DNA from: Crossaster papposus
Taxonomy: Eukaryota > Echinodermata > Asteroidea > Velatida > Solasteridae
Direction: 5' to 3'
DNA: 64,000 bases
Assembly (NCBI GenBank): GCA_037893245.1
Contig: JBAIAA010000599.1
Coordinates: 1 to 64,000 of the forward strand
Both the position numbers and the translations under genes were made by a program. Below, in pieces: positions 49,432 through 61,400 of this stretch (positions within the stretch are counted from its first letter, which is position 1; every line of letters starts with the position of its first letter). The notes under the pieces are model-generated. The model was not told the DNA's origin and did not search any database. It saw only the letters and a list, made by a program, of their open reading frames with translations.

Positions 49432-50554
49432 GTGCTGAACATAATAGTTAGTGTTCCCATCAAAGTGTGACTGAGATCTGTCAATGTGCTGAGCAGAATA
49501 GTAAGTGTTCACATCACAGTGTGACTGAGAGCAGTCACTGTGCTGAGCACAAGAGTGAGTGTTCCCATCGCGGTGTGACTGCGAGAGCATTCACTGTGCA
49601 GAGCAGAATAGTGAGTGTTCCCATCACAGTGTTACAGAGAGCAGTCACTGTGCTGCGCAGAATAGTGAGTATTCCCATCACAGTTTGACTGTGAGAGCAG
49701 TCACTGTGCTGAGCAGAATAGTGAGTGTTCCCGTTACAGTGTGGCTGAGAGCTCTCACTGTGCTGAGCAGAATAGTGAGTGTTCCCATCACAGTGTGACT
49801 GAGAGCTCTCACTGTGCTGAGCACAATAGTGAGTGTTCCCATCACAGTGTGACTGAGAGCAGTCACTGTGCTGAGCAAAATAGTGAGTGTTCCCATCACA
49901 GTGTGACTGCGAGAGCATTCACTGTCCAGAGCAGGATAGTGAGTGTTCCCATCACCGTGTGACTGAGAGCAGTCACTGTGCTGAACAAAATAGTGAGTGT
50001 TCCCTTCACAGTGTGACTGAGAGCAGTCACTGTGCTGAACAGAATAGTGAGTGTTCCCTTCACAGTGTGGCTGAGAGCAGTCACTGTGCTGAACAGAATA
50101 GTGAGTGTTCCCATCACAGTGTGACTGAGAGCAGTCACTGTGCTGAGCAGAATAGTGAGTGTTTTCATCACAATGCGACTGTGAGAGCAGTCACTGTGCA
50201 GAGCAGAATAGTGAGTGTTCCCATCACAGTGTGACTGCGAGAGCATTCACTGTGCAGAGCAGAATAGTGAGTGTTCCCATCACAGTGGGACTGAGAGCAG
50301 TCATTGTGCTGCGCAGAATAGTGAGTGTTCCCATCACAGTTTGACTGTGAGAGCAGTCACTGTGCTGAGCAGAATAGTGAGTGTTCCCATCACAGTGTGA
50401 CTGAGAGCATTCACTGTGCTGAGCAGAATAGTGAGTGTTCCCGTTATAGTGTGGCTGAGAGCTCTCACTGTGCTGAGCAGAATAGTGAGTGTTCCCATCA
50501 GAGTGTGACTGAGAGCAGTCACTGTGCTGAGCAAAATAGTGAGTGTTCCCATCG
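49432..50554. repeat. Satellite stretch, mixed variants
   Basis: Monomers resembling the 3550-bp series (CATCGCGGTG, GGATAG and CACCGTG, TTTTCATCACAATGCG, GTGGGACTGAG) in the usual order. Private changes are GAGATCTGTCAATG near 49474, GAGCACAATAGTG near 49820 and GTGGCTGAGAGCAG near 50067. No gene seen. Confidence 0.75.
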
Positions 50555-51210
50555 CGGTGTGACTGCGAGAGCATTCACTGTGCAGAGCAGAATAGTGAGT
50601 GTTCCCATCACAGTGTTACAGAGAGCAGTCACTGTGCTGCGCAGAATAGTGAGTATTCCCATCACAGTTTGACTGTGAGAGCAGTCACTGTGCTGAGCAG
50701 AATAGTGAGTGTTTCCGTTACAGTGTGGCTGAGAGCTCTCACTGTGCTGAGCAGAATAGTGAGTGTTCCCATCACAGTGTGACTGAGAGCTCTCACTGTG
50801 CTGAGCACAATAGTGAGTGTTCCCATCACAGTGTGACTGAGAGCAGTCACTGTGCTGAGCAAAATAGTGAGTGTTCCCATCGCGGTGTGACTGCGAGAGC
50901 ATTCACTGTGCAGAGCAGAATAGTGAGTGTTCCCATCACAGTGTTACAGAGAGCAGTCACTGTGCTGCGCAGAATAGTGAGTATTCCCATCACAGTTTGA
51001 CTGTGAGAGCAGTCACTGTGCTGAGCAGAATAGTGAGTGTTCCCGTTACAGTGTGGCTGAGAGCTCTCACTGTGCTGAGCAGAATAGTGAGTGTTCCCAT
51101 CACAGTGTGACTGAGAGCTCTCACTGTGCTGAGCACAATAGTGAGTGTTCCCATCACAGTGTGACTGAGAGCAGTCACTGTGCTGAGCAAAATAGTGAGT
51201 GTTCCCATCA
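50555..51210. repeat. 328-bp tandem duplication
   Basis: Six monomers (four of 54 bp and two of 56 bp, total 328) are present twice in tandem: 50555-50882 and 50883-51210. Both contain the GAGCACAATAGTG monomer and both have GAGCAAAATAG joined to CATCGCGGTG at the left edge. The copies differ at least once (TGTTTCCG at 50710 against TGTTCCCG at 51038). It is the shortest multi-monomer duplication noticed in the window. Confidence 0.82.
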
Positions 51211-54162
51211 CAGTGTGACTGCGAGAGCATTCACTGTCCAGAGCAGGATAGTGAGTGTTCCCATCACCGTGTGACTGAGAGCAGTCACTGTGCTGAACAA
51301 AATAGTGAGTGTTCCCTTCACAGTGTGACTGAGAGCAGTCACTGTGCTGAACAGAATAGTGAGTGTTCCCTTCACAGTGTGACTGAGAGCAGTCACTGTG
51401 CTGAACAGAATAGTGAGTGTTCCCATCACAGTGTGACTGAGAGCAGTCACTGTGCTGAGCAGAATAGTGAGTGTTTTCATCACAATGCGACTGTGAGAGC
51501 AGTCACTGTGCAGAGCAGAATAGTGAGTGTTCCCATCACAGTGTGACTGCGAGAGCATTCACTGTGCAGAGCAGAATAGTGAGTGTTCCCATCACAGTGG
51601 GACTGAGAGCAGTCATTTTGCTGCGCAGAATAGTGAGTGTTCCCATCACAGTTTGACTGTGAGAGCAGTCACTGTGCTGAGCAGAATAGTGAGTGTTCCC
51701 ATCACAGTGTGACTGAGAGCATTCACTGTGCTGAGCAGAATAGTGAGTGTTCCCGTTATAGTGTGGCTGAGAGCTCTCACTGTGCTGAGCAGAATAGTGA
51801 GTGTTCCCATCAGAGTGTGACTGAGAGCAGTCACTGTGCTGAGCAGAATAGTTAGTGTTCCCATCAAAGTGTGACTGAGAGCTGTCAATGTGCTGAGCAG
51901 AATAGTAAGTGTTCACATCACAGTGTGACTGAGAGCAGTCACTGTGCTGAGCACAAGAGTGAGTGTTCCCATCGCGGTGTGACTGCGAGAGCATTCACTG
52001 TGCAGAGCAGAATAGTGAGTGTTCCCGTTACAGTGTGGCTGAGAGCTCTCACTGTGCTGAGCAGAATAGTGAGTGTTCCCATCACAGTGTGACTGAGAGC
52101 TCTCACTGTGCTGAGCAGAATAGTGAGTGTTCCCATCACAGTGTGACTGAGAGCAGTCACTGTGCTGAGCAAAATAGTGAGTGTTCCCATCACAGTGTGA
52201 CTGCGAGAGCATTCACTGTCCAGAGCAGGATAGTGAGTGTTCCCATCACCGTGTGACTGAGAGCAGTCACTGTGCTGAGCAAAATATTGAGTGTTCCCAT
52301 CACAGTGTGACTGAGAGCAGTCACTGTGCTGAACAAAATAGTGAGTGTTCCCTTCACAGTGTGACTGAGAGCAGTCACTGTGCTGAACAGAATAGTGAGT
52401 GTTCCCTTCACAGTGTGACTGAGAGCAGTCACTGTGCTGAACAGAATAGTGAGTGTTCCCATCACAGTGTGACTGAGAGCAGTCACTGTGCTGAGCAGAA
52501 TAGTGAGTGTTTTCATCACAATGCGACTGTGATAGCAGTCACTGTGCAGAGCAGAATAGTGAGTGTTCCCATCACAGTGTGACTGTGAGAGCAGTCACTG
52601 TGCTGAGCAGAATAGTGAGTGTTCCCGTTACAGTGTGGCTGAGAGCTCTCACTGTGCTGAGCAGAATAGTGAGTGTTCCCATCACAGTGTGACTGAGAGC
52701 TCTCACTGTGCTGAGCACAATAGTGAGTGTTCCCATCACAGTGTGACTGAGAGCAGTCACTGTGCTGAGCAAAATAGTGAGTGTTCCCATCACAGTGTGA
52801 CTGCGAGAGCATTCACTGTCCAGAGCAGGATAGTGAGTGTTCCCATCACCGTGTGACTGAGAGCAGTCACTGTGCTGAACAAAATAGTGAGTGTTCCCTT
52901 CACAGTGTGACTGAGAGCAGTCACTGTGCTGAACAGAATAGTGAGTGTTCCCTTCACAGTGTGACTGAGAGCAGTCACTGTGCTGAACAGAATAGTGAGT
53001 GTTCCCATCACAGTGTGACTGAGAGCAGTCACTGTGCTGAGCAGAATAGTGAGTGTTTTCATCACAATGCGACTGTGAGAGCAGTCACTGTGCAGAGCAG
53101 AATAGTGAGTGTTCCCATCACAGTGTGACTGCGAGAGCATTCACTGTGCAGAGCAGAATAGTGAGTGTTCCCATCACAGTGGGACTGAGAGCAGTCATTT
53201 TGCTGCGCAGAATAGTGAGTGTTCCCATCACAGTTTGACTGTGAGAGCAGTCACTGTGCTGAGCAGAATAGTGAGTGTTCCCATCACAGTGTGACTGAGA
53301 GCATTCACTGTGCTGAGCAGAATAGTGAGTGTTCCCGTTATAGTGTGGCTGAGAGCTCTCACTGTGCTGAGCAGAATAGTGAGTGTTCCCATCAGAGTGT
53401 GACTGAGAGCAGTCACTGTGCTGAGCAGAATAGTTAGTGTTCCCATCAAAGTGTGACTGAGAGCTGTCAATGTGCTGAGCAGAATAGTAAGTGTTCACAT
53501 CACAGTGTGACTGAGAGCAGTCACTGTGCTGAGCACAAGAGTGAGTGTTCCCATCGCGGTGTGACTGCGAGAGCATTCACTGTGCAGAGCAGAATAGTGA
53601 GTGTTCCCGTTACAGTGTGGCTGAGAGCTCTCACTGTGCTGAGCAGAATAGTGAGTGTTCCCATCACAGTGTGACTGAGAGCTCTCACTGTGCTGAGCAG
53701 AATAGTGAGTGTTCCCATCACAGTGTGACTGAGAGCAGTCACTGTGCTGAGCAAAATAGTGAGTGTTCCCATCACAGTGTGACTGCGAGAGCATTCACTG
53801 TCCAGAGCAGGATAGTGAGTGTTCCCATCACCGTGTGACTGAGAGCAGTCACTGTGCTGAGCAAAATATTGAGTGTTCCCATCACAGTGTGACTGAGAGC
53901 AGTCACTGTGCTGAACAAAATAGTGAGTGTTCCCTTCACAGTGTGACTGAGAGCAGTCACTGTGCTGAACAGAATAGTGAGTGTTCCCTTCACAGTGTGA
54001 CTGAGAGCAGTCACTGTGCTGAACAGAATAGTGAGTGTTCCCATCACAGTGTGACTGAGAGCAGTCACTGTGCTGAGCAGAATAGTGAGTGTTTTCATCA
54101 CAATGCGACTGTGATAGCAGTCACTGTGCAGAGCAGAATAGTGAGTGTTCCCATCACAGTGT
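50999..54162. repeat. 1582-bp tandem duplication, two apparently identical copies
   Basis: The segment 50999-52580 is repeated directly as 52581-54162. Edges fit precisely: upstream bases differ (CAGTTT against CAGTGT) and the match ends a few bases into the next monomer (ACTGTGAG against ACTGCGAG). Private variants occur in both copies, including CATTTTGCTGCGC (about 51614 and 53196) and GTGATAGCAG (about 52529 and 54111). I found no difference between the copies in the frames compared, which makes this the youngest large duplication seen. Confidence 0.88.
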
Positions 54163-55309
54163 GACTGCGAGAGCATTCACTGTGCAGAGCAGAATAGTGA
54201 GTGTTCCCATCACAGTGTGACTGAGAGCAGTCATTGTGCTGCGCAGAATAGTGAGTGTTCCCATCACAGTTTGACTGTGAGAGCAGTCACTGTGCTGAGC
54301 AGAATAGTGAGTGTTCCCATCACAGTGTGACTGAGAGCATTCACTGTGCTGAGCAGAATAGTGAGTGTTCCTGTTATAGTGTGGCTGAGAGCTCTCACTG
54401 TGCTGAGCAGAATAGTGAGTGTTCCCATCACAGTGTGACTGAGAGCTGTCACTGTGCTGAGCAGAATAGTGAGTGTTCACATCACAGTGTGACTGAGAGC
54501 AGTCACTGTGCCGAGCAGAATAGTGAGTGTTTCCATCACAGTGTGACTGTGAGAGCATTCACTGTGCTGAGCAGAATAGTGAGTGTTCCCGTTACAGTGT
54601 GACTGAGAGCTCTCACTGTGCTGAGCAGAATAGTGAGTGTTCCCATCACAGTGTGACTGAGCGCAGTGACTGTGCTGAGCAAAATATTGAGTGTTCCCAT
54701 CACAGTGTGACTGAGAGCAGTCACTGTGCTGAACAGAATAGTGAGTGTTCCCATCACAGTGTGACTGAGAGCTGTCAATGTGCTGAGCAGAATAGTAAGT
54801 GTTCACATCACAGTGTGACTGAGAGCTCTCATTGTGCTGAGCAAGATAGTAAGTGTTCACATCACAGTGTGTCTGACATCTCTCACTGTGCTGAGCAGAA
54901 TAGTGAGTGTTGCCATCACAGTGTGACTGAGAGCAGTCACTGTGCTGAGCAAAATATTGAGTGTTCCCATCACAGTGTGACTGAGAGCAGTCACTGTGCT
55001 GAACAGAATAGTGAGTGTTCCCTTCACAGTGTGACTGAGAGCAGTCACTGTGCTGAACAGAATAGTGAGTGTTCCCATCACAGTGTGACTGAGAGCAGTC
55101 ACTGTGCTGAGCAGAATAGTGAGTGTTTTCATCACAATGCGACTGTGATAGCAGTCACTGTGCAGAGCAGAATAGTGAGTGTTCCCATCACAGTGTGACT
55201 GCGAGAGCATTCACTGTGCAGAGCAGAATAGTGAGTGTTCCCATCACAGTGTGACTGCGAGAGCATTCACTGTGCAGAGCAGAATAGTGAGTGTTCCCAT
55301 CACAGTGTG
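54163..55309. repeat. Satellite stretch related to the 1.85-kb block
   Basis: About 54477-55200 follows the 1.80/1.85-kb units: it has the GCAAGATAGTAAG, GTCTGACATC (GTGGCTGACATC elsewhere) and TGTTGCCATCAC monomers. The 56-bp GACTGCGAGAGCATTCAC monomer occurs twice in a row at 55195-55306, the only place I noticed this. It indicates single-monomer slippage or exchange. No gene seen. Confidence 0.78.
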
Positions 55310-57050
55310 ACTGAGAGCAGTCATTGTGCTGCGCAGAATAGTGAGTGTTCCCATCACAGTTTGACTGTGAGAGCAGTCACTGTGCTGAGCAGAATAGTGA
55401 GTGTTCCCATCACAGTGTGACTGAGAGCATTCACTGTGCTGAGCAGAATAGTGAGTGTTCCCGTTATAGTGTGGCTGAGAGCTCTCACTGTGCTTAACAG
55501 AATAGTTAGTGTTCCCATCAAAGTGTGACTGAGAGCTGTCAATGTGCTGAGCAGAATAGTAAGTGTTCACATCACAGTGTGACTGAGAGCAGTCACTGTG
55601 CTGAGCACAAGAGTGAGTGTTCCCATCGCGGTGTGACTGCGAGAGCATTCACTGTGCAGAGCAGAATAGTGAGTGTTCCCATCACAGTGTTACAGAGAGC
55701 AGTCACTGTGCTGCGCAGAATAGTGAGTATTCCCATCACAGTTTGACTGTGAGAGCAGTCACTGTGCTGAGCAGAATAGTGAGTTTTCCCATCACAGTGT
55801 GACTGAGAGCTCTCACTGTGTTGAGCAGAATAGTGAGTGTTCCCATCACAGTGTGACTGAGAGCAGTCACTGTGCTGAGCAAAATAGTGAGTGTTCCCAT
55901 CACAGTGTGACTGCGAGAGCATTCACTGTCCAGAGCAGGATAGTGAGTGTTCCCATCACCGTGTGACTGAGAGCAGTCACTGTGCTGAACAAAATAGTGA
56001 GTGTTCCCTTCACAGTGTGACTGAGAGCAGTCACTGTGCTGAACAGAATAGTGAGTGTTCCCTTCACAGTGTGACTGAGAGCAGTCACTGTGCTGAACAG
56101 AATAGTGAGTGTTCCCATCACAGTGTGACTGAGAGCAGTCACTGTGCTGAGCAGAATAGTGAGTGTTTTCATCACAATGCGACTGTGAGAGCAGTCACTG
56201 TGCAAAGCAGAATAGTGAGTGTTCCCATCACAGTGTGACTGCGAGAGCATTCACTGTGCAGAGCAGAATAGTGAGTGTTCCCATCACAGTGGGACTGAGA
56301 GCAGTCATTGTGCTGCGCAGAATAGTGAGTGTTCCCATCACAGTTTGACTGTGAGAGCAGTCACTGTGCTGAGCAGAATAGTGAGTGTTCCCATCACAGT
56401 GTGACTGAGAGCATTCACTGTGCTGAGCAGAATAGTGAGTGTTCCCGTTATAGTGTGGCTGAGAGCTCTCACTGTGCTGAGCAGAATAGTGAGTGTTCCC
56501 ATCAGAGTGTGACTGAGAGCAGTCACTGTGCTGAGCAGAATATTGAGTGTTCCCATAACAGTGTGACTGAGAGCTGTCACTGTGCTGAGCAGAATAGTGA
56601 ATGTTCACATCACAGTGTGACTGAGAGCAGTCACTGTGCTGAGCAGAATAGTGAGTGTTTCCATCACAGTGTGACTGTCAGAGCATTCACTGTGCTGAGC
56701 AGAATAGTGAGTGTTCCCGTTACAGTGTGACTGAGAGCTCTCACTGTGCTGACCAGAATAGTGAGTGTTCCCATCACAGTGTGACTGAGCGCAGTGACTG
56801 TGCTGAGCAAAATATTGAGTGTTCCAATCACAGTGTTACAGAGAGCAGTCACTGTGCTGCGCAGAATAGTGAGTGTTCCCAACACAGTTTGACTGTGAGA
56901 GCAGTCACTGTGCTGAACAGAATAGTTAGTGTTCCCATCAAAGTGTGACTGAGAGCTGTCAATGTGCTGAGCAGAATAGTAAGTGTTCACATCACAGTGT
57001 GACTGAGAGCAGTCACTGTGCTGAGCACAAGAGTGAGTGTTCCCATCGCG
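55310..57050. repeat. Higher-order block, left copy (offset 2727)
   Basis: It matches 58037-59777 at a constant offset of 2727 bp. The match ends near 57050/59777, where this copy goes from CATCGCGGTGT to TACAGAG and the other to GACTGCGAG. Private changes here include GTGCTTAACAG near 55492, GTGTTGAGCAG near 55819 and GTGCAAAGCAG near 56202. Confidence 0.8.
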
Positions 57051-58036
57051 GTGTTACAGAGAGCAGTCAGTGTGCTGCGCAGAATAGTGAGTATTCCCAT
57101 CACAGTTTGACTGTGAGAGCAGTCACTGTGCTGAGCAGAATAGTGAGTGTTCCCGTTACAGTGTGGCTGAGAGCTCTCACTGTGCTGAGCAGAATAGTGA
57201 GTGTTCCCATCACAGTGTGACTGAGAGCTCTCACTGTGCTGAGCAGAATAGTGAGTGTTCCCATCACAGTGTGACTGAGAGCAGTCACTGTGCTGAGCAA
57301 AATAGTGAGTGTTCCCATCACAGTGTGACTGCGAGAGCATTCACTGTCCAGAGCAGGATAGTGAGTGTTCCCATCACCGTGTGACTGAGAGAAGTCACTG
57401 TGCTGAGCAAAATATTGAGTTTTCCCATCACAGTGTGACTGAGAGCAGTCACTGTGCTGAACAAAATAGTGAGTGTTCCCTTCACAGTGTGACTGAGAGC
57501 AGTCACTGTGCTGAACAGAATAGTGAGTGTTCCCTTCACAGTGTAACTGAGAGCAGTCACTGTGCTGAACAGAATAGTGAGTGTTCCCATCACAGTGTAT
57601 ACTGAGAGCAGTCACTGTGCTGAGCAGAATAGTGAGTGTTTTCATCACAATGCGACTGTGAGAGCAGTCACTGTGCAGAGCAGAATAGTGAGTGTTCTCA
57701 TCACAGTGTGACTGCGAGAGCATTCACTGTGCAGAGCAGAATAGTGAGTGTTCCCATCACAGTGTGACTGAGAGCAGTCATTGTGCTGCGCAGAATAGTG
57801 AGTGTTCCCATCACAGTGTGACTGAGAGCATTCACTGTGCTGAGCAGAATAGTGAGTGTTCCCGTTATAGTGTGGCTGAGAGCTCTCACTGTGCTGAGCA
57901 GAATAGTGAGTGTTCCCATCAGAGTGTGACTGAGAGCAGTCACTGTGCTGAGCAGAATATTGAGTGTTCCCATAACAGTGTGACTGAGAGCTGTCACTGT
58001 GCTGAGCAGAATAGTGAGTGTTCACATCACAGTGTG
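57051..58036. repeat. Copy of part of the 2290/1746-bp subunit, left half
   Basis: The sequence follows 43790-44775 at an offset of 13260 bp, including the GAGAGAAGTCAC, GTGTAACTGAG and TATAC (57598-57602) monomers that are otherwise confined to 39.8-49.4 kb. Near 58045 it leaves that pattern and enters the 2727-bp repeat. The expected next marker, AACGG, appears only at 60801. Confidence 0.78.
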
Positions 58037-59777
58037 ACTGAGAGCAGTCATTGTGCTGCGCAGAATAGTGAGTGTTCCCATCACAGTTTGACTGTGAGAG
58101 CAGTCACTGTGCTGAGCAGAATAGTAAGTGTTCCCATCACAGTGTGACTGAGAGCATTCACTGTGCTGAGCAGAATAGTGAGTGTTCCCGTTATAGTGTG
58201 GCTGAGAGCTCTCACTGTGCTGAACAGAATAGTTAGTGTTCCCATCAAAGTGTGACTGAGAGCTGTCAATGTGCTGAGCAGAATAGTAAGTGTTCACATC
58301 ACAGTGTGACTGAGAGCAGTCACTGTGCTGAGCACAAGAGTGAGTGTTCCCATCGCGGTGTGACTGCGAGAGCATTCACTGTGCAGAGCAGAATAGTGAG
58401 TGTTCCCATCACAGTGTTACAGAGAGCAGTCACTGTGCTGCGCAGAATAGTGAGTATTCCCATCACAGTTTGACTGTGAGAGCAGTCACTGTGCTGAGCA
58501 GAATAGTGAGTTTTCCCATCACAGTGTGACTGAGAGCTCTCACTGTGCTGAGCAGAATAGTGAGTGTTCCCATCACAGTGTGACTGAGAGCAGTCACTGT
58601 GCTGAGCAAAATAGTGAGTGTTCCCATCACAGTGTGACTGCGAGAGCATTCACTGTCCAGAGCAGGATAGTGAGTGTTCCCATCACCGTGTGACTGAGAG
58701 CAGTCACTGTGCTGAACAAAATAGTGAGTGTTCCCTTCACAGTGTGACTGAGAGCAGTCACTGTGCTGAACAGAATAGTGAGTGTTCCCTTCACAGTGTG
58801 ACTGAGCGCAGTCACTGTGCTGAACAGAATAGTGAGTGTTCCCATCACAGTGTGACTGAGAGCAGTCACTGTGCTGAGCAGAATAGTGAGTGTTTTCATC
58901 ACAATGCGACTGTGAGAGCAGTCACTGTGCAGAGCAGAATAGTGAGTGTTCCCATCACAGTGTGACTGCGAGAGCATTCACTGTGCAGAGCAGAATAGTG
59001 AGTGTTCCCATCACAGTGGGACTGAGAGCAGTCATTGTGCTGCGCAGAATAGTGAGTGTTCCCATCACAGTTTGACTGTGAGAGCAGTCACTGTGCTGAG
59101 CAGAATAGTGAGTGTTCCCATCACAGTGTGACTGAGAGCATTCACTGTGCTGAGCAGAATAGTGAGTGTTCCCGTTATAGTGTGGCTGAGAGCTCTCACT
59201 GTGCTGAGCAGAATAGTGAGTGTTCCCATCAGAGTGTGACTGAGAGCAGTCACTGTGCTGAGCAGAATATTGAGTGTTCCCATAACAGTGTGACTGAGAG
59301 CTGTCACTGTGCTGAGCAGAATAGTGAATGTTCACATCACAGTGTGACTGAGAGCAGTCACTGTGCTGAGCAGAATAGTGAGTGTTTCCATCACAGTGTG
59401 ACTGTCAGAGCATTCACTGTGCTGAGCAGAATAGTGAGTGTTCCCGTTACAGTGTGACTGAGAGCTCTCACTGTGCTGACCAGAATAGTGAGTGTTCCCA
59501 TCACAGTGTGACTGAGCGCAGTGACTGTGCTGAGCAAAATATTGAGTGTTCCAATCACAGTGTTACAGAGAGCAGTCACTGTGCTGCGCAGAATAGTGAG
59601 TGTTCCCAACACAGTTTGACTGTGAGAGCAGTCATTGTGCTGAACAGAATAGTTAGTGTTCCCATCAAAGTGTGACTGAGAGCTGTCAATGTGCTGAGCA
59701 GAATAGTAAGTGTTCACATCACAGTGTGACTGAGAGCAGTCACTGTGCTGAGCACAAGAGTGAGTGTTCCCATCGCG
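58037..59777. repeat. Higher-order block, right copy (offset 2727)
   Basis: Partner of 55310-57050. Private changes include GAGCGCAGTCACTG near 58805 and AGTAAGTG near 58123. It sits between the two halves of a 2290/1746-type subunit. Confidence 0.8.
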
Positions 59778-61400
59778 GTGTGACTGCGAGAGCATTCACT
59801 GTTCAGAGCAGAATAGTGAGTGTTCCCATCACAGTGTTACAGAGAGCAGTCACTGTGCTGCGCAGAATAGTGAGTATTCCCATCACAGTTTGACTGTGAG
59901 AGCAGTCACTGTGCTGAGCAGAATAGTGAGTGTTCCCGTTACAGTGTGGCTGAGAGCTCTCACTGTGCTGAGCAGAATAGTGAGTGTTCCCATCACAGTG
60001 TGACTGAGAGCTCTCACTGTGCTGAGCAAAAAAGTGAGTGTTCCCATCACAGTGTGACTGCGAGAGCATTCACTGTCCAGAGCAGGATAGTGAGTGTTCC
60101 CATCACCGTGTGACTGAGAGCAGTCACTGTGCTGAGCAAAATATTGAGTGTTCCCATCACAGTGTGACTGAGAGCAGTCACTGTGCTGAACAGAATAGTG
60201 AGTGTTCCCTTCACAGTGTGACTGAGAGCAGTCACTGTGCTGAACAGAATAGTGAGTGTTCCCATCACAGTGTGACTGAGAGCAGTCACTGTGCTGAGCA
60301 GAATAGTGAGTGTTTTCATCACAATGCGACTGTGAGAGCAGTCACTGTGCAGAGCAGAATAGTGAGTGTTCCCATCACAGTGGGACTGAGAGCAGTCATT
60401 GTGCTGCGCAGAATAGTGAGTGTTCCCATCACAGTTTGACTGTGAGAGCAGTCACTGTGCAGAGCAGAATAGTGAGTGTTCCCATCACAGTGTGACTGAG
60501 AGCATTCACTTTGCTGAGCAGAATAGTGAGTGTTCCCGTTATAGTGTGGCTGAGAGCTCTCACTGTGCTGAGCAGAATAGTGAGTGTTCCCATCAGAGTG
60601 TGACTGAGAGCAGTCACTGTGCTGAGCAGAATATTGAGTGTTCCCATAACAGTGTGACTGAGAGCTGTCACTGTGCTGAGCAGAATAGTGAGTGTTCACA
60701 TCACAGTGTGACTGAGAGCAGTCACTGTGCTGAGCAGAATAGTGAGTGTTTCCATCACAGTGTGACTGTGAGAGCATTCACTGTGCTGAGCAGAATAGTG
60801 AACGGTGTTCCCGTTACAGTGTGACTGAGAGCTCTCACTGTGCTGAGCAGAATAGTGAGTGTTCCCATCACAGTGTGACTGAGCGCAGTGACTGTGCTGA
60901 GCAAAATATTGAGTGTTCCAATCACAGTGTTACAGAGAGAAGTCACTGTGCTGCGCAGAATAGTGAGTGTTCCCAACACAGTTTGACTGTGAGAGCAGTC
61001 ACTGTGCTGAGCAGAATAGTGAGTGTTACCATCACAGTGTGACTGAGAGCTGTCACTGTGCTGAGCAGAATAGTGAGTGTTCTCATCACAGTGTGACTGT
61101 GAGAGCATTCACTGTGCTGAGCAGAATAGTGATTGTTCCCGTTACAGTGTGACTGACAGCTCTAACTGTGCTGAGCAGAATAGTAAGTGTTCCCATCACA
61201 GTGTGACTGAGCGCAGTGACTGTGCTGAGCAAAATATTGAGTGTTCCCATCACAGTGTGACTGAGAGCAGTCACTGTGCTAAACAGAATAGTTAGTGTTC
61301 CCATCAAAGTGTGACTGAGAGCAGTCACTGTGCTGAACATAATAGTTAGTGTTCCCATCAAAGTGTGACTGAGAGCTGTCAATGTGCTGAGCAGAATAGT
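59778..61400. repeat. Satellite stretch with right half of a 2290/1746-type subunit
   Basis: From about 60420 the variant order again follows the 40.5-49.4-kb block, with the AACGG monomer at 60801-60805, GAGAGAAGTCAC and TGTTACCATCAC. To its left, about 59778-60400 resembles 9400-9960 and 12960-13500. A private change is GAGCAAAAAAGTG near 60025. No gene seen. Confidence 0.75.
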
